DNA of 64,000 bases from NCBI GenBank assembly GCA_023055425.1, contig JALGPY010000007.1, forward strand, positions 21,152,001 through 21,216,000, written 5' to 3'. Below are positions 34,830 through 48,400 of this stretch, piece after piece. The translations under genes were made by a program, and so were the position numbers. Position 1 is the first letter of the stretch. Each line of letters opens with the position of its first letter. The notes below the pieces were generated by a model, which worked only from the letters and a program-made list of their open reading frames with translations, did not search any database and was not told the origin of the DNA. The stretch is from Linanthus parryae (taxonomy: Eukaryota; Streptophyta; Magnoliopsida; Ericales; Polemoniaceae).

Positions 34830-34905
34830 CTCTCCCATATGAGAGGATTGTAATCCCATCTCTCCCATATGAGAGCGTTATAATAAAAGAATTCTCCCAA
34901 ATGAG
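34830..34905. repeat. Repeated CTCCCATATGAGAG motif of Tat-2
   Basis: Two copies of CTCTCCCATATGAGAG-type sequence with a diverged third follow the integrase stop, as in Tat-1 at about 20370-20460. Confidence 0.55.
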
Positions 34906-34989
34906 AAGTTCACATTTCTAGCTGTTTATGATGCTTTATTCAGTTTGTTATTACTGTTAATCATGGTTTATTCGCCGCAATAGCAATCT

Positions 34990-35800
34990 GTACAACTACG
35001 ATCTTAATCGATCATCATCATAAGCCTATCTCTCACGATAGCAGCCCATGCGAGACGCGATCTTAATTGATCATTTAAGCCTATCTGTTATGGTAGCAGC
35101 CCGCGCAAATATGATCTTAACTGATCATCTAAGCCTATCTGTTACGATAGCAGCAAATGCGAAACGCGATCTTAACTGATCATCTAAGCCTATCTGTTAC
35201 GATAGCAGCAAATGCGAAATGCGATCTTAACTGATCATCTAAGCCTATCTGTTACGATAGCAGCAAATGCGAAATGCGATCTTAAATGATCATCTAAGCC
35301 TATCTATCACGATAGCAGCAAATGCGAAATGCGATCTTAATTGATCTTTCAAGCCTATCCGTTGCGATAGCAGCCTACGCAAAAATGATCTTAGCTGATC
35401 TTCTAAAGCCTATCTGTCACGATAGCAACACATACAAATACGATCTTAATTGATCTTTAAAGCCTATCTTTCACGATAGCAGCCTATACAAATGCGATCT
35501 TAATTGATCTTCTAAAGCCTATCTGTCACGATAGCAACACATACAAATGCGATCTTAATTGATCTTTAAAGCCTATCTGTTATGATAGCAACTTATGCGC
35601 AAAATGATCTTGTTTGATCTTCTAAAAGCCTGTCTGCCACGATAGCAACCCGCACGATTTAACGATCTTAATTGATCTACTAAAGACTATCTGCTTCGAT
35701 AGCAATGTTGCGAAAATGATCTTAAATGATCCACAAAGGCCAATCACAAATCCATCTGTCAAGGTGGCACAGCTGCGAAAATACGATCTCGAACGATCTA
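34990..35800. repeat. Tandem repeat array of Tat-2, about 55-bp unit
   Basis: About 14 units. Successive starts such as 35223 and 35278 give a 55-bp period. Units carry GATCTTAACTGATC and the potential hairpin CTATCTGTTACGATAG. The array is the inverted counterpart of the Tat-1 array, as expected from opposite orientation. Units toward 35800 are more diverged. Confidence 0.9.
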
Positions 35801-36308
35801 GTGAAACATCCACGAATTCATATAGCAGACCGCAAACGCGAAACCATTACGTAGCATTATGCAAAGGCAAAATATGCCGAAACGCATGCGAAGTTGTATT
35901 TTGTTGTAAAGAGACAGCAGATAATACAAAAGGCTATTTATCATTATAAGTCAAAAGACTTGCAATTTATCTGTCTAGATAGCAGCTTACAAGCGAAAAA
36001 GCTCGAATCTAACTACGTAGCCAACATGGCTTCCAATACATTCGAAAAGTAGCTGACAAGTCAACAGAGACACACTATGGGAATCCTGGCTGAAAAGGAT
36101 GAACCCACCGGTCCTAACACCGGCGATACAATACGCAGATCTGCGGCCAAAGATCTATAGCAAAAGGGATGCTGCCGCGAAGAGATCAGCTTGTCATTCG
36201 CTACGTCCCTAGCAGCAAGACCTGCGAAACGGTACGTCCAAGACCCCAAGGGGTGACAAAAGCCTCTGTCTGATCAAGATAGGCACCGGAGGAACTTCCT
36301 GTTCCGAC
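35801..36308. other. Tat-2 spacer interrupted by copia
   Basis: Homologous in inverse orientation to about 18900-19385 of Tat-1. No gene was recognised. It ends at the copia target site atatg (36309-36313). Confidence 0.5.
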
Positions 36309-36313
36309 ATATG

Positions 36314-37881
36314 TGTCGGGTTTTGATTCATGGATTGCACAACGGAAGCATAAACAATCATAAAAAGCCATGCAAAACCCTCCAAGGATCACAAGTCAAG
36401 AGACATAACGATGGTAAGAGTTAGAAATCATAAACACACCTTAGGGTTCTCCTTTGATGACTTCAAACGCGAATAGTGTCACGTCTCTACGGTTGATCCA
36501 CGCCTAGAGGTGAGATCTAGATCCTCCAAATCCATGTGCTAGCTAGGAAGAATGGAGGAGGAAGAAGAAATCGCCAACAATGGAGCACCAAAGGTGGGGC
36601 GGCACCCTTTGGGCCGACGGGTAGGGGGCGGCGGTCCCAAGGGGGGTTCGGCCCTTGCTTGGGACTTGCTCTCTCCTTGCTTTGTTCTCTCCTTTCTTCT
36701 ATCATATAGATTTGTGGTGTGTGTAGAGAGAAAAATAAGCTAGGAGTGTTCTTTATATAGTCCAACAACTCCTTGTCCTACTACATAAAGAACCCCTCAT
36801 AATCCTACTCAAGTTCGGATTAGTCCCTTTTGCAAAATAGTCCTTATCATGTCAATACATGGATTAGTTCTATTTGCAAATTAATCCTAATCATGTCTCT
36901 ACATGAATTAGGCCACCTTGGCAAATCCTAATCATGTCTATACATGGATTAGTCCAACTTGCATATTAGTCCTACTAAGTTAGCAAGTTGTTGCGATTTG
37001 ATCATTCTAATTAATTAATCATATTAATTAATTATTTCCCATGTCTAGTTCACCCCTATATGGCGTGTGACCCCATAGGTTCTATTTAGTTGGTAGTAAC
37101 AATTTACTAATATGGAGCGGCCTCTAGCAAGACATCCATTCTAGCCAACAAATAGAATAGTCATCATGACAAACCTTGTGCAAGTAATTGTCTCATCCCT
37201 TTGTCCCAATATCCGGATTGGACACGAGACATACAAGTCACACTCGTATATCCAATCCATAGTTTCTCGATCCATGGGAATAGCCTTATTCGTGCAAATA
37301 ACATCAATATCCCATATTGATTTATTTGAGTCTGGCCAGACATTTTATAAGCACTATCCCTCGAGTGGCCTAGGATATTTACTCCCGTTATGTGGGAGGG
37401 ACAAATTCTATCTACGTCCACTACGATCTCTAAGCTTACTTCTTATTGTATCCAGTACACGCCTTTATAACTACCCAGTTACGGTGTAGCGTTTAACGCT
37501 ACCAAGATCACAATAATCCACAACTAGAATATCTAGTGACTTCAAGTCTAAGGATGACAATACCATTGCACCGCGAGAAGCGCTTGTGACTTAACATAAC
37601 GTGTATGTAGCCTTCTCGGAGATGGGTCAATCCAGTATGCCATTACTCCTAATGCATACCCATGTGTTGGATCATGATATCTCCATATCAATCCAACCCC
37701 ATACTAGTCTATAGATGATTGTCCTATTAATCATTATAATTGACTAGGGATATTTAAGAATATAACAATTATATTCTAAGGACTTCATTCATGTTAACAT
37801 ATCTCCATATCGATAACATAATGAATCGTAAATCCATAAATGTCACAATTAATTGATTGCTTCTAGGGCACAATTCCAACA
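36314..37881 (-). repeat. 3' LTR of the nested copia element
   Basis: 1568 bp. On the minus strand it starts TGTTGGAATTGTGCCCTAGA. It includes a GC-rich patch at about 36590-36660. GTCTCCCACTTGC at 37882-37894 is the reverse complement of the adjoining polypurine tract. Confidence 0.93.
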
Positions 37882-40800
37882 GTCTCCCACTTGCACTAGA
37901 GTCAATCACCTGCATCATATGCCTATTGATCTAGCGCGGCCCTCCACGCTTACACTGCGTAGGGGCGAGACATATGTTGGCACCTTTCAAATATTCACAT
38001 CTCATCTATCAACAATGTGATTGAGATTGAATATTCTGAGTAAGTGCATCTCATGCAGTAATTTACTCAGTCCTCTATGTTAGAATCAGTGACTGAATCT
38101 TGCCTGGAACCTTTCCAGCTCACAGTCGCTCCCACTAAGACAGAACATAAAACTCGACTTATAATCTGTATCTTCTTTGTCAGATTTGAAGTTCGCATCA
38201 CTGTAACCCCTTACAGTAAACTCTTCATATTATCTATTTATCAATAATTCATCCTTAGTGCTTCTCAAGTACTAAAGGATAATCTTGATATTTTATCCAG
38301 TGACTCTCACCCGGATATGACTGGTATCTTTGTGTCATGCGTTATGACACATCTGGTCTAGTACATTCCATGGCGTATCTCGTGAATCTAATTCATACGG
38401 TCCATTCCGAATCTAATTGGTAAGACAATTAGCCTTCCAAAGACTAATTCCATGTGACATGGGTAAGAACCAATATTCTTTTCACGTTGAACCATTTCAA
38501 CACCTTTGTCAATTTGTGTACTATGACATAAGCTATACAACCATCTTGATCTACCTCAATAGATCTTCACAAGTTGCTTCGCTTAAGTCTACCATTAGAA
38601 AGTCAACTCCCTAGTCAATCTACGTAAGACTGCCAAGTAGGGGCAACATTCCCAATGATTAAGTATGTCTCCACATACAAGACCAGAAAAATAACTATGC
38701 TCCCACTAACCTTCTTGTAAACACAAGTCTCATCTTCAATTTTGATGGAATCAAACTCCTTTGATTACATCATCAATTCGAAGATTCCAACTCCTAGAAG
38801 CTTCATCCAATCTATAAATAGATTGCTACAAGCAAGATGCGAATGGATTTAAGCATCTAAACTGGGGAAAGATTTCGTCATAGTCTATACTATGAGCTCA
38901 CATGAAATCTCTTTCCAACCAATTTTCCCTTAAAAGTAATCATATTACTATCCATGTTGGTTTCCTCATAACCCACTTGCACCTTTTAGGTGGTTCCACC
39001 AAAGTCCATACTTTGTTGGTATACATGGATTCCATATCGTATCTCATGGCTCCAAGCCATTTCTGAGAGTATCGCCACACGTGGCCATCTCATAGGTTGT
39101 AGGCTCATCTAAATGAGCAATATATCAGGGGTTATGAGAAATCCTTATTTCTCTAGTCCCTTGATATATCCTACCTGACCTACGAGGTTTCTTGTGTTTT
39201 CTGAGTAGGTTGCTCCACAACACCTTGTGATCCTGCTCATGTTCCATCAAGAGGATCAATGTTCTATTGTGGTTCTTGAACTCCTTCAAGTTCTACTGTC
39301 CTCCCACTGTTTCTTTTAGAGACAATCTCTACCTAGAAACACTGTAGTTCGAGCAACAAACAGTTCGTTCTCGATTGGGTTGTAGAAATAATATCCTTTT
39401 CAGGATATCCCACAAAACATTTATCCGACTTGGGTCCAAGTTTATTTGTAAACTCTTTTACATAAACTTTATAACCCCAAATCTTTATGAATGACATACT
39501 AGGACACTTCCTAGTCCATATCTCATATGGCTTTATTCATATTTCGTTTTTGATGGAACAAGGTTAAGGGTGAAATTTGCTGTAATTAGAACATAGCCCC
39601 AAAAGTAAACTGGAAGTTCTGTTTGACTCATCATGGACCGAACTGTGTCCTACAAGCTTCGATATCTCCTTTTAGACACGCCAAACCCATGTGGCGTGCT
39701 AGGTGGAGTGAGTTTTGGATCATATCCAACACTCCCATGGATTCTTGTCAAACTCTTGGCTCAAGTACTTTCCTCTGTGATCCAATCGTAGAGCCTAAAT
39801 ACTTTTGCCAAGCTGGTTCTCTACTTCATTCTTGAATACCTTGAACAATTCAAAGGATTCTGATTTGTTTCTTCATAAGATACACAAATCCATATTTCTC
39901 TGATCCTATCAGTAAATATGACGAAGTACCGAAAATCATCTTTAGTATTTGTGCTTAGTGGCCTTCATACATCAATATGTATGATTCCCAAAAGATCATA
40001 TCTTTGCCTAATAATTCTTACATGTCTCATATGATTCAATAATCAAATGAGTCCCAGAAATCCATCCTCATGGAGTTCTAGATATGTATCTCTTATTTAT
40101 GAGGCCTAAACGATAATGCTAAAGACAAGTGAAGTTCATATCATTATATGCAAACCTCTAGGTATTAATGTTATAGATGAAATTATCATGATCATGGATA
40201 TAGAATCCACTTAGACAAAATTGCATTACAATAATGCATATCATAATAAATGGAACAACATTTGTCTTTTATTACGATAAGGAGCTTTCTTGTCCAAACA
40301 AGAAACTTTGATAATGTTCCTACTCATAGCTAGGACATGATCAGTTTTTGTCTAATTCATGAACAATTTCTTAAAGGTAGAAATAATTCCCCACGGCTTA
40401 TTCAGCAACCCTTTGCTTCATAGCCCCACGTGTAGGATTATTTCTTCCTTATCCAATTGTCTTCGTCTCTTGAGATCCACCACATTTCTATAAATGTGAG
40501 ATCCTCATCTAGTATCATATACTTATGATGATAAGATAGACACATTGATTTCTATAACAAAAAATACCCAAATCGGAATTCATAATTCCTATATTATTTA
40601 CTTCCATGTACTTTGGGTAGTCTCTCTTCCTCTACACCACCTATGGGACTTCGAGGCAACTTGGTTTTAGCAACAAGCTTGCTTTATACCCGTGGGGTCG
40701 GCGCAAACTGTTTTTGCCCTTACCCATGTTGTTATCCATTAACAACTTTGCCCATGCCCATTATTAGTGTTTTGTTTAATGATTTTTCAATCATATTGAG

Positions 40801-42410
40801 TAAATCAACTTTAAAACAAAACCATAATTGCATCCAATGCAATTCTTGGTCCACTTGGGTGAATAACCTTTTATTCTTTATCTATCTCATAGATAATGCA
40901 TATTCACTAATGTTTCAATCATATTGAATTAGTATATTTGCATAACCCAAAGTAGAGCAATACTTCAAACCTTTCATGTCTAGCTCCCTCTTTTGAAAGA
41001 GTTTCTTTCAATGTATGATCATATCATACTTCTCCATGTCTCTCTTCTTGCCTCTAGAGCTCAGAGTTCATGGAGGCTAACATGAGGCAAGTCACATCCA
41101 AAGAACCATTCTTTGATGTCCCTTCCATTAGGTTTTAGTGTGCTTTGGTAGTTGGTAGGAAGAGATCTTTATGTTCTACGATGTACAACAATTTCTCTTT
41201 TATTTGAGAACAATTCTCAATTTTATACCAGTCTAGGAAATAGATAGAGTCGCGTTTTTATTTGTTTAATGCCATGGATATTCAACATAATAGGATTATA
41301 CAAAGTTTGTGACGTATAACTATATTCAACAAGGATTTAAATTGTCAAATATAGCTCCCACTATTTTACTACGGATTAATAACCCTCAAGATATTAATGC
41401 GGAAAATATCCTTATATTTTCTAGTGGGCCAAGATCCATGTTTCATCTCCTTATGAGCTTGCTTTGGCAAGTCACCCATAATTTGACTACTTTAGGTAGG
41501 AACAATTCCAATTGCATCCCTTATGCAACTCTTGGTTCAATTGGGCAAATAACTCCTTATTTATCCATCCATATGGATAATCCCAATTGATTGCCTCTAG
41601 GTCTCTTAATCATATTAATAGCCCAGTTGTGTTCAACCTCTTATTTAAACAATTGCACATTGTTACGTGCCATCGCATTCCATCATTATGAACCAAGTCG
41701 CCCTGCTTTGGCACGCACGAACTTGATAAATAATGATGATCATGAGTGTTTAAATAACGAGAAGGCAAGAACACAATATTTGAATTTTGAGGGATTTTAA
41801 ATTCAATTTTTAATTGTTTTGTTGATCAATATCAACTAATCTATCTATTTGAGTTTGGGCACAACTCCAAATAATAGATCCGGGTTGTCTAATTATCTTA
41901 TTATCCTAATTGCATGCATCATCCATACACCAACCACACAATAATAAGACAATAAAGTAAACAACCACAAAACAGAAATTAAACGTGATGTGGATATGGC
42001 CTTTTCTAGACTAAGATAATTCCAAGCCAATGGAATTATCTATGAATCCTAAAGCAAACACATCTCCATGCGTCTTGATCTTTTGGTCCATCCTTCATAG
42101 TCTTGTGGAATGCTCCATGCTCCATGCTCCATCTTTTGTGGCTCCTTTTGGCTTTGGGCTTCTTTTCTTCAATCTTGGCTAACAATCTACTTTATCTAGC
42201 ACTAGCTAACTTCTATACTAAATAAAATAAATCTCACAAGTTGAGAAAAAAATGGCACGCAGGCCATAAAACCCTAATTAATTATTACAATTAATTGATC
42301 AGCTTGCAGGCCGTAAAACCAAACCACAAAATTAAACATCCACATCAAACCACATCCTAAGGCCATATCCAATCACCATGCGAATTGCACATAAACAGTT
42401 AAAATCCAAT
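37882..42410 (-). pseudogene. Degenerate copia pol inside the nested element
   Basis: Short stretches of copia protein are readable on the minus strand. RNase H is near 38150-38230 (GYSDANFKSDKEDTDYKSS). A reverse transcriptase start is near 38970-39010 (WTLVEPPKRCKWVMRK). Frequent stops and frameshifts separate them, and further pieces probably extend to about 42000. No gag was identified. None of this is translatable as a polyprotein. Confidence 0.7.
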
Positions 42411-42469
42411 TTTAACGCGCTTGGTCAATTTTTAATTGATTTTAGGATATACTAGAGTTAAAACGGTCC

Positions 42470-42665
42470 ATGGGCCCAACAATTCAATTGCCCGGGCCCA
42501 AAAAGGTGAACCGCAAGGCCCTAGGGCCGGCCGGCCCCTAGCCCACGCGGCTAGGCCGCGGGCTAGGGCTGCCCCGGCCCCTAGGGGGGCCTTGCTTGGG
42601 CGGCAAGCAAGGAGGGGCGGTCCCCTAGGGGGGCCGAACCTCCTTTGGGAGTTGTTTCCAAAACA
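42470..42665. other. GC-rich palindromic island in copia leader
   Basis: A sharply bounded GC-rich block in AT-rich DNA, with nested palindromes around CCCTAGGGCCGGCCGGCCCC and repeats of CCCTAGGGGGGCC. It lies between the primer site and the gag side, where packaging or dimerisation signals usually are. Strong RNA structure is expected; function is inference. Confidence 0.5.
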
Positions 42666-42930
42666 ACTCCCTTGCTTGGTGCCCAAGTTTGGTTGTTTCC
42701 TTGTATGGAAAGAACTCCTTCTTCAAGGATGCCCAAACCCTAGATCTAAGATCCTAAAATTTCTCAAACTCACTAATTCATGCATCCAATGCAAAAATTA
42801 GATCTTGTTATGATTAATTATTGACAAATTGCATCCCATGCTTGATTTGTCTTGTTTTACGCGATAAACAATCAATTTAAGGTGTAAAACAATTAAAACG
42901 TAACACATAAACCACGTTTATGCTCTACGA

Positions 42931-42948
42931 CCTGTGGCTCTGATACCA
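42931..42948 (-). other. Primer binding site of the nested copia element
   Basis: On the minus strand TGGTATCAGAGCCACAGG lies one base inside the 5' LTR. This is the initiator tRNA-Met type. Confidence 0.88.
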
Positions 42949-42949
42949 C

Positions 42950-44515
42950 TGTCGGGTTTTGATTCATGGATTGCACAACGGAAGCATAAATAATCATAAA
43001 AAGCCATGCAAAACCCTCCAAGGATCACAAGTCAAGAGACATAACGATGGTAAGAGTTAGAAATCATAAACACACCTTAGGGTTCTCCTTTGATGACTTC
43101 AAACGCGAATAGTGTCACGTCTCTACGGTTGATCCACGCCTAGAGGTGAGATCTAGATCCTCCAAATCCATGTGCTAGCTAGGAAGAATGGAGGAGGAAG
43201 AAGAAATCGCCAACAATGGAGCACCAAAGGTGGGGCGGCACCCTTTGGGCCGACGGGTAGGGGGCGGCGGTCCCAAAGGGGGTTCGGCCCTTGCTTGGGA
43301 CTTGCTCTCTCCTTGCTTTGTTCTCTCCTTTCTTCTATCATATAGATTTGTGGTGTGTGTAGAGAGAAAAATAAGCTAGGAGTGTTCTTTATATAGTCCA
43401 ACAACTCCTTGTCCTACTACATAAAGAACCCCTCATAATCCTACTCAAGTTCGGATTAGTCCCTTTGCAAAATAGTCCTTATCATGTCAATACATGGATT
43501 AGTTCTATTTGGAAATTAATCCTAATCATGTCTCTACATGAATTAGGCCACCTTGGCAAATCCTAATCATGTCTATACATGGATTAGTCCAACTTGCATA
43601 TTAGTCCTACTAAGTTAGCAAGTTGTTGCGATTTGATCCTTCTAATTAATTAATCATATTAATTAATTATTTCCCATGTCTAGTTCACCCCTATATGGCG
43701 TGTGACCCCATAGGTTCTATTTAGTTGGTAGTAACAATTTACTAATATGGAGCGGCCTCTAGCAAGACATCCATTCTAGCCAACAAATAGAATAGTCATC
43801 ATGACAAACCTTGTGCAAGTAATTGTCTCATCCCTTTGTCCCAATATCCGGATTGGACACGAGACATACAAGTCACACTCGTATATCCAATCCATAGTTT
43901 CTCGATCCTGGGAATAGCCTTATTCGTGCAAATAACATCAATATCCCATATTGATTTATTTGAGTCTGGCCAGACATTTTATAAGCACTATCCCTCGAGT
44001 GGCCTAGGATATTTACTCCCGTTATGTGGGAGGGACAAATTCTATCTACGTCCACTACGATCTCTAAGCTTGCTTCTTATTGTATCCAGTACACGCCTTT
44101 ATAACTACCCAGTTACGGTGTAGCGTTTAACGCTACCAAGATCACAATAATCCACAACTAGAATATCTAGTGACTTCAAGTCTAAGGATGACAATACCAT
44201 TGCACCGCGAGAAGCGCTTGTGACTTAACATAACGTGTATGTAGCCTTCTCGGAGATGGGTCAATCCAGTATGCCATTACTCCTAATGCATACCCATGTG
44301 TTGGATCATGATATCTCCATATCAATCCAACCCCATACTAGTCTATAGATGATTGTCCTATTAATCATTATAATTGACTAGGGATATTTAAGAATATAAC
44401 AATTATATTCTAAGGACTTCATTCATGTTAACATATCTCCATATCGATAACATAATGAATCGTAAATCCATAAATGTCACAATTAATTGATTGCTTCTAG
44501 GGCACAATTCCAACA
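42950..44515 (-). repeat. 5' LTR of the nested copia element
   Basis: 1566 bp, about 99.5% like the 3' LTR. It is followed by the target duplication atatg. Confidence 0.93.
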
Positions 44516-44603
44516 ATATGCTACCCTGCGAAACAGGGGAAGCAGTCATTCCTCTGGTGATGGATTCCTTGTCATGATAGACAAGGGCATTGGCCCCCAG
44601 AGT

Positions 44604-44978
44604 TCAAGAACGAAGAGGCAAGAAATCCTTCTCCAGGGAGGCTGGAGAAGAATTCCGCCGTTCATTACGAGACGGTAGCACGGTCACTTCGGCGCTGCAC
44701 CTCACCACGAGGCGGCCGGAAACATGACCTGCACACATAATACACGAAGAAATTTCTTCGAACACACATGAGATATTATCTGCATCCTCTTTATGGTGGT
44801 TATAAAGAGCAATAAGCCTCTTAAAGTGGATCTTGGAAACTATTTCTACAGGACAAAGCGCAAACTCAGGATTCACAACTTGAAGTTGCCATGAATCAAC
44901 GAAAAATAAGCGTTGAAGCCAGCAGTCGTAAGGACTCACGGCAAAGCACATTTTTGGGATAAAGAACCCAAATAGCAA
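44604..44978 (-). CDS. Small antisense ORF of Tat-2, unknown function
   Basis: A 124-aa frame with the same start, length and end as the Tat-1 frame at 18468-18842, and about 85% alike. A TATATAAA box lies at about 44988-44995. The protein is rich in Trp, Phe and Cys near its start (SPYDCWLQRLFFVDSW) and matches no family I recognise. A possible splice acceptor (GTGTGCAG) lies at about 44727-44734. The intact frame in both copies argues weakly for a product; over this length nucleotide conservation alone could explain it. Confidence 0.3.
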   Translation of the reverse strand: MLFGFFIPKMCFAVSPYDCWLQRLFFVDSWQLQVVNPEFALCPVEIVSKIHFKRLIALYNHHKEDADNISCVFEEISSCIMCAGHVSGRLVVRCSAEVTVLPSRNERRNSSPASLEKDFLPLRS

Positions 44979-45409
44979 AGACAGGGTTTATATAGACCCT
45001 GTGGAGACTCTTCAGTTGCCAAAGATGAGTCAGCAGAATTCAAAAAGAGGGTAAGTTCAATCACTTACGCCTTGAAAAGCGGTAACGATCAATTACCCTA
45101 CTAAAGGCTACGACGATTCAGTTGCGTATCCTAATAAATGACGGATGGTCATGATTCGGATGGACTTCCCAACGAAAGCGTGCTAATCTGCCGAGAAATT
45201 AGCGCGAAAATCTAGCAGCGTATCAATTGCTGATGTCATAATTGGATATGCACAGAAATATCCAATCAAATTCCGGAAAAGGGCAAAACGGGCAAATTCA
45301 TTCTTGTTGTTAAAAAAAGGGGGAGAAACCCTAGCAACATTACATTAATGTTTCAAACATTACATTAATGTTTCAGCTATTTCCTTGCTATTTTTCAAAA
45401 TTCGAAAAG

Positions 45410-48400
45410 TCAAAGCAAATTTTTGATCAAGGAGTCTTGGGGCTCGAACTGATGGCTCAGCTTCTCTACTTGTTCCACTTCTTGCTTCAGCAGCTCGCAC
45501 CTGGCATTCATCTCATGATAGAGCTTCAGAGCTTCATCAACCTTTAGCTTTTGCTGCTCCACCTTCTGCTTCTCAGCTGCGAGATTCTGGTGGCCGAGTT
45601 TCAAAGTTACGGCTGCGCGAATCAGCGTGACTCTGTTCATAAGAAATTTGAAACCCAGACTGCCCTGGACTTTGGTCACGAGATTTTGGCACATGCCACA
45701 TAGCAATTCAGCACTCTGGACCGAAATGGTCGCAGGCGTAGCCGCAGACAGCTGCTCCAAAATCCAAATGGCTTCAGTAAGAAATAGCCTCCTGTCGAAG
45801 GGCCCTATCTCCAGAGATCTCACAAACGACTGGGGGTAGGCGAGGCGCATTCGAACCACCCAGTCTACATCGGTTTGCTTCAAACCTGAAGAGACGTCAA
45901 AACTTAGTTATGATGTCAAACTCGCAAGAAAATAATGCAAAATGCGAACAGTAAAGCTTTGCTTACCAGTTCCTTCCAGAATCTCATGAAGGGAAGGAAT
46001 GCGCGCTGCCGGGGTAGTCGAAGACTGTCCTCGCTCCATAGCTCTCCTATCAGCTCCGAGCTCCAATCTCTCGTAGTCAGGAGGAAGAGTGTAGGCCGCA
46101 CCAGCTGCGACTACATTTCCAACCTGCGAGCCCCAAAAGCTCCACACAGGAATAGGTGCCTCTGACTCAGTCATCGCTGGAGGCGAAGGGATAGCCGAAG
46201 TCGCTTGGCGAAGAACGCTCTCAGATGCGAAAGCATTAGCAGCACTTGTCCTTACTTCCTCAGCACCAGCATGGATATTTTCATCCATCAGCACAGCATC
46301 CGCTTCAGCATCATCGGAAATTTTGATGATGTCCTTGAGAGGCTCACTTGCATGTTCAGCAGCCGCGACAGGCTTCTCGGTATGGGAGCTTGGAATCGGG
46401 ACATAGGACGCGGACGGCCGACTTATCCGCTCCGGCACAGGTTCCTCAGTATGACCTACAATGTTAAATGCGATAATATGAGGTAACTTGCGCTATAAGT
46501 TATTGTGATATCTTTACTAAAGCTAAGAGTAAGCACCTCCACGCGAAGGTGGGATTGAGGTATCTTCATCATACACTAAGGACGTGGAACCATGTCCTAT
46601 TAGTGTGTCCTCACTAAGCAGGTCTTTAAGAGAAGCGTGACGAATAAACCAGTCATGATTCTGTCTCAAGTTGCTAAAGCCTAGCACATGCGTATCACTC
46701 AAATAATTACCTGAGGGTTCTCCGCATTTGTCTACTAACCAACGGCAAATGTCAGCCTTTGACACACCATGCTTTAACGCACCCACAATAACATCTCTAT
46801 AAGTTACTGCGAGATTGAAGATCTCACCTTTATCGCCGCCTGCGATTTCTTCAAAGTCCGCTTGAACTTGCTCCAGCGCTGCTGCATCCTCTTCTGGAAC
46901 CGCATCTTCTTCCTCTGCCTGGGGAACCACTTCTTCGGGAAGCTCATCTTCCTCGCTAGCTGGATGCACTAAGTCGTCAACATGCTGCTCTTCGAGGCTC
47001 CGCTGTCTTACACGCTCGAGCTCCTCCTCTTCTCGCTGCCTTCTTCTTTCAGCAGCTTCCGCGGCTGTCTTCCTGGACTCAGCAAGAATGTCCTCGCTTA
47101 TGGGATCGTCTGGAATGCTAGAATGGGTATCTCTCTTTTGCCTCTTGGCCAAAAGGCCACCAATGGTCTCATCATCATCATCTGCGAAGATATGACTGGT
47201 TTAAGAAAAGAAGTGCAAAGAAGTTACGATAATGGGAAAGGGAATGCGACGGAGGTACCTCCTGATTCTTCCTCATGCATCACAACTGTTGCTTCTTCTT
47301 CTTCATCACTTTCTTGGGGCTCCTGCCTCTCCTCCTCTTCCTCTTGGTCGAACGGAACGAAAGACTCAACTGCGAGCTCTTTCCGCACCTTGCTGGGCAT
47401 GCGACCTTTGCCTTTGTCCTTGATAGAAAGGGACCTCACTGGAGGAGAAGCTGGAGCATTTCTAGGGGAAGAAATCGTAATTCCCTTTTGCCTAGGTCTC
47501 TTCACTCTTGGCGCCGCAGTCGCTGGAGGATACGGGTCATCTCCAGGAGGAGACGGAGCTGGAGGATTGTCTATCAGCGAGTCAGCAAAAGCATTCATGA
47601 CTGCGCGAATCTTTGTTTCGAGCTCAGGATCCATCCTCCACGCTAGCCGGAACGACTGCTTTTGTCTTCTGGTGGCAACAATGGCGTTAACCAATGACTT
47701 GGAGTGATCACCAGATGCGAATCGCCGCACATGACACTACAACAGTACAGAATAAAGATATCAGCATAAGGAAATCAGGAAGCTTAACGCACGCGAAGAA
47801 ATTGCTTACCTCAGCAAATGCCTTGCTATATCTGACGACATGCGTATCGCCCTTCTTAATTGCGGCGACTTGCTCCTTCAGAATGACATCAGGGCACAAA
47901 TGGTTCTCACGATCCCACAGTGAGTAGCAACCATACTCAGACTCGCTCAGACTGCAGGTGGGGCGAAACGGAAAAGAGTTTCTTTTGATCAAGGGAGCTC
48001 TGCTTGACTGCGCGGCCGACTCCGTCTCAATCCTTGTTTGCTGGGCAACCCAGTACGCGAGCCAGTTTTGGGAACAACCACCCTCGCGGGTTCCCGCGGG
48101 CTGCTCAAAGGGAAGATTGTTCATGAAGACCGTCTTGCACTCCTTTGTTAGCAAGCGCTTGTAGCATCCTCTGATAATGGACTGGGGCCAGATTGATGGG
48201 GCCACCGCATCAAAACAAAACTGAGGAGAAACTCGAGTGGGGTCAACGTCCACGGTAAGCTTTTCATACCTCGGCGCGAGCTCACGAATATGCTCTGCAA
48301 GGGCAGGAAGGGAACCTCGCAGACACCAGCAAAAGAACTCGCGATAGCGCTCATGGAAATGCGGTCCCTCTTCAAAGAGAAGCTCTTCTGAGAAGACCAT

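Larger units (their letters stand above)
36314..44515 (-). mobile_element. Nested Ty1/copia element, structurally complete, coding-degenerate
   Basis: 8202 bp with target duplication atatg (36309-36313 and 44516-44520). The LTRs are 1568 bp (36314-37881) and 1566 bp (42950-44515), with five substitutions and two 1-bp indels seen by eye. An initiator tRNA-Met primer site and a polypurine tract sit at the correct inner borders for minus-strand orientation. The interior has no frame longer than about 120 codons, yet degenerate copia pol can be read. The combination of young LTRs and dead pol points to a non-autonomous family moved in trans. An Angela/BARE-like lineage is suggested only by the LTR start. 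Confidence 0.93.

Noticed and set aside
42432..42801. GC-rich frames of 84 and 121 codons
   Set aside because: Pro/Ala/Gly/Arg-rich on both strands because of the palindromic GC island; not protein-like.
46982..47707. Long plus-strand frame of 241 codons over the antisense gene
   Set aside because: It is the shadow of exons 2 and 3 of the PMD gene, rich in Ser/Leu runs created by the reverse complement of acidic codons, and it crosses an intron.
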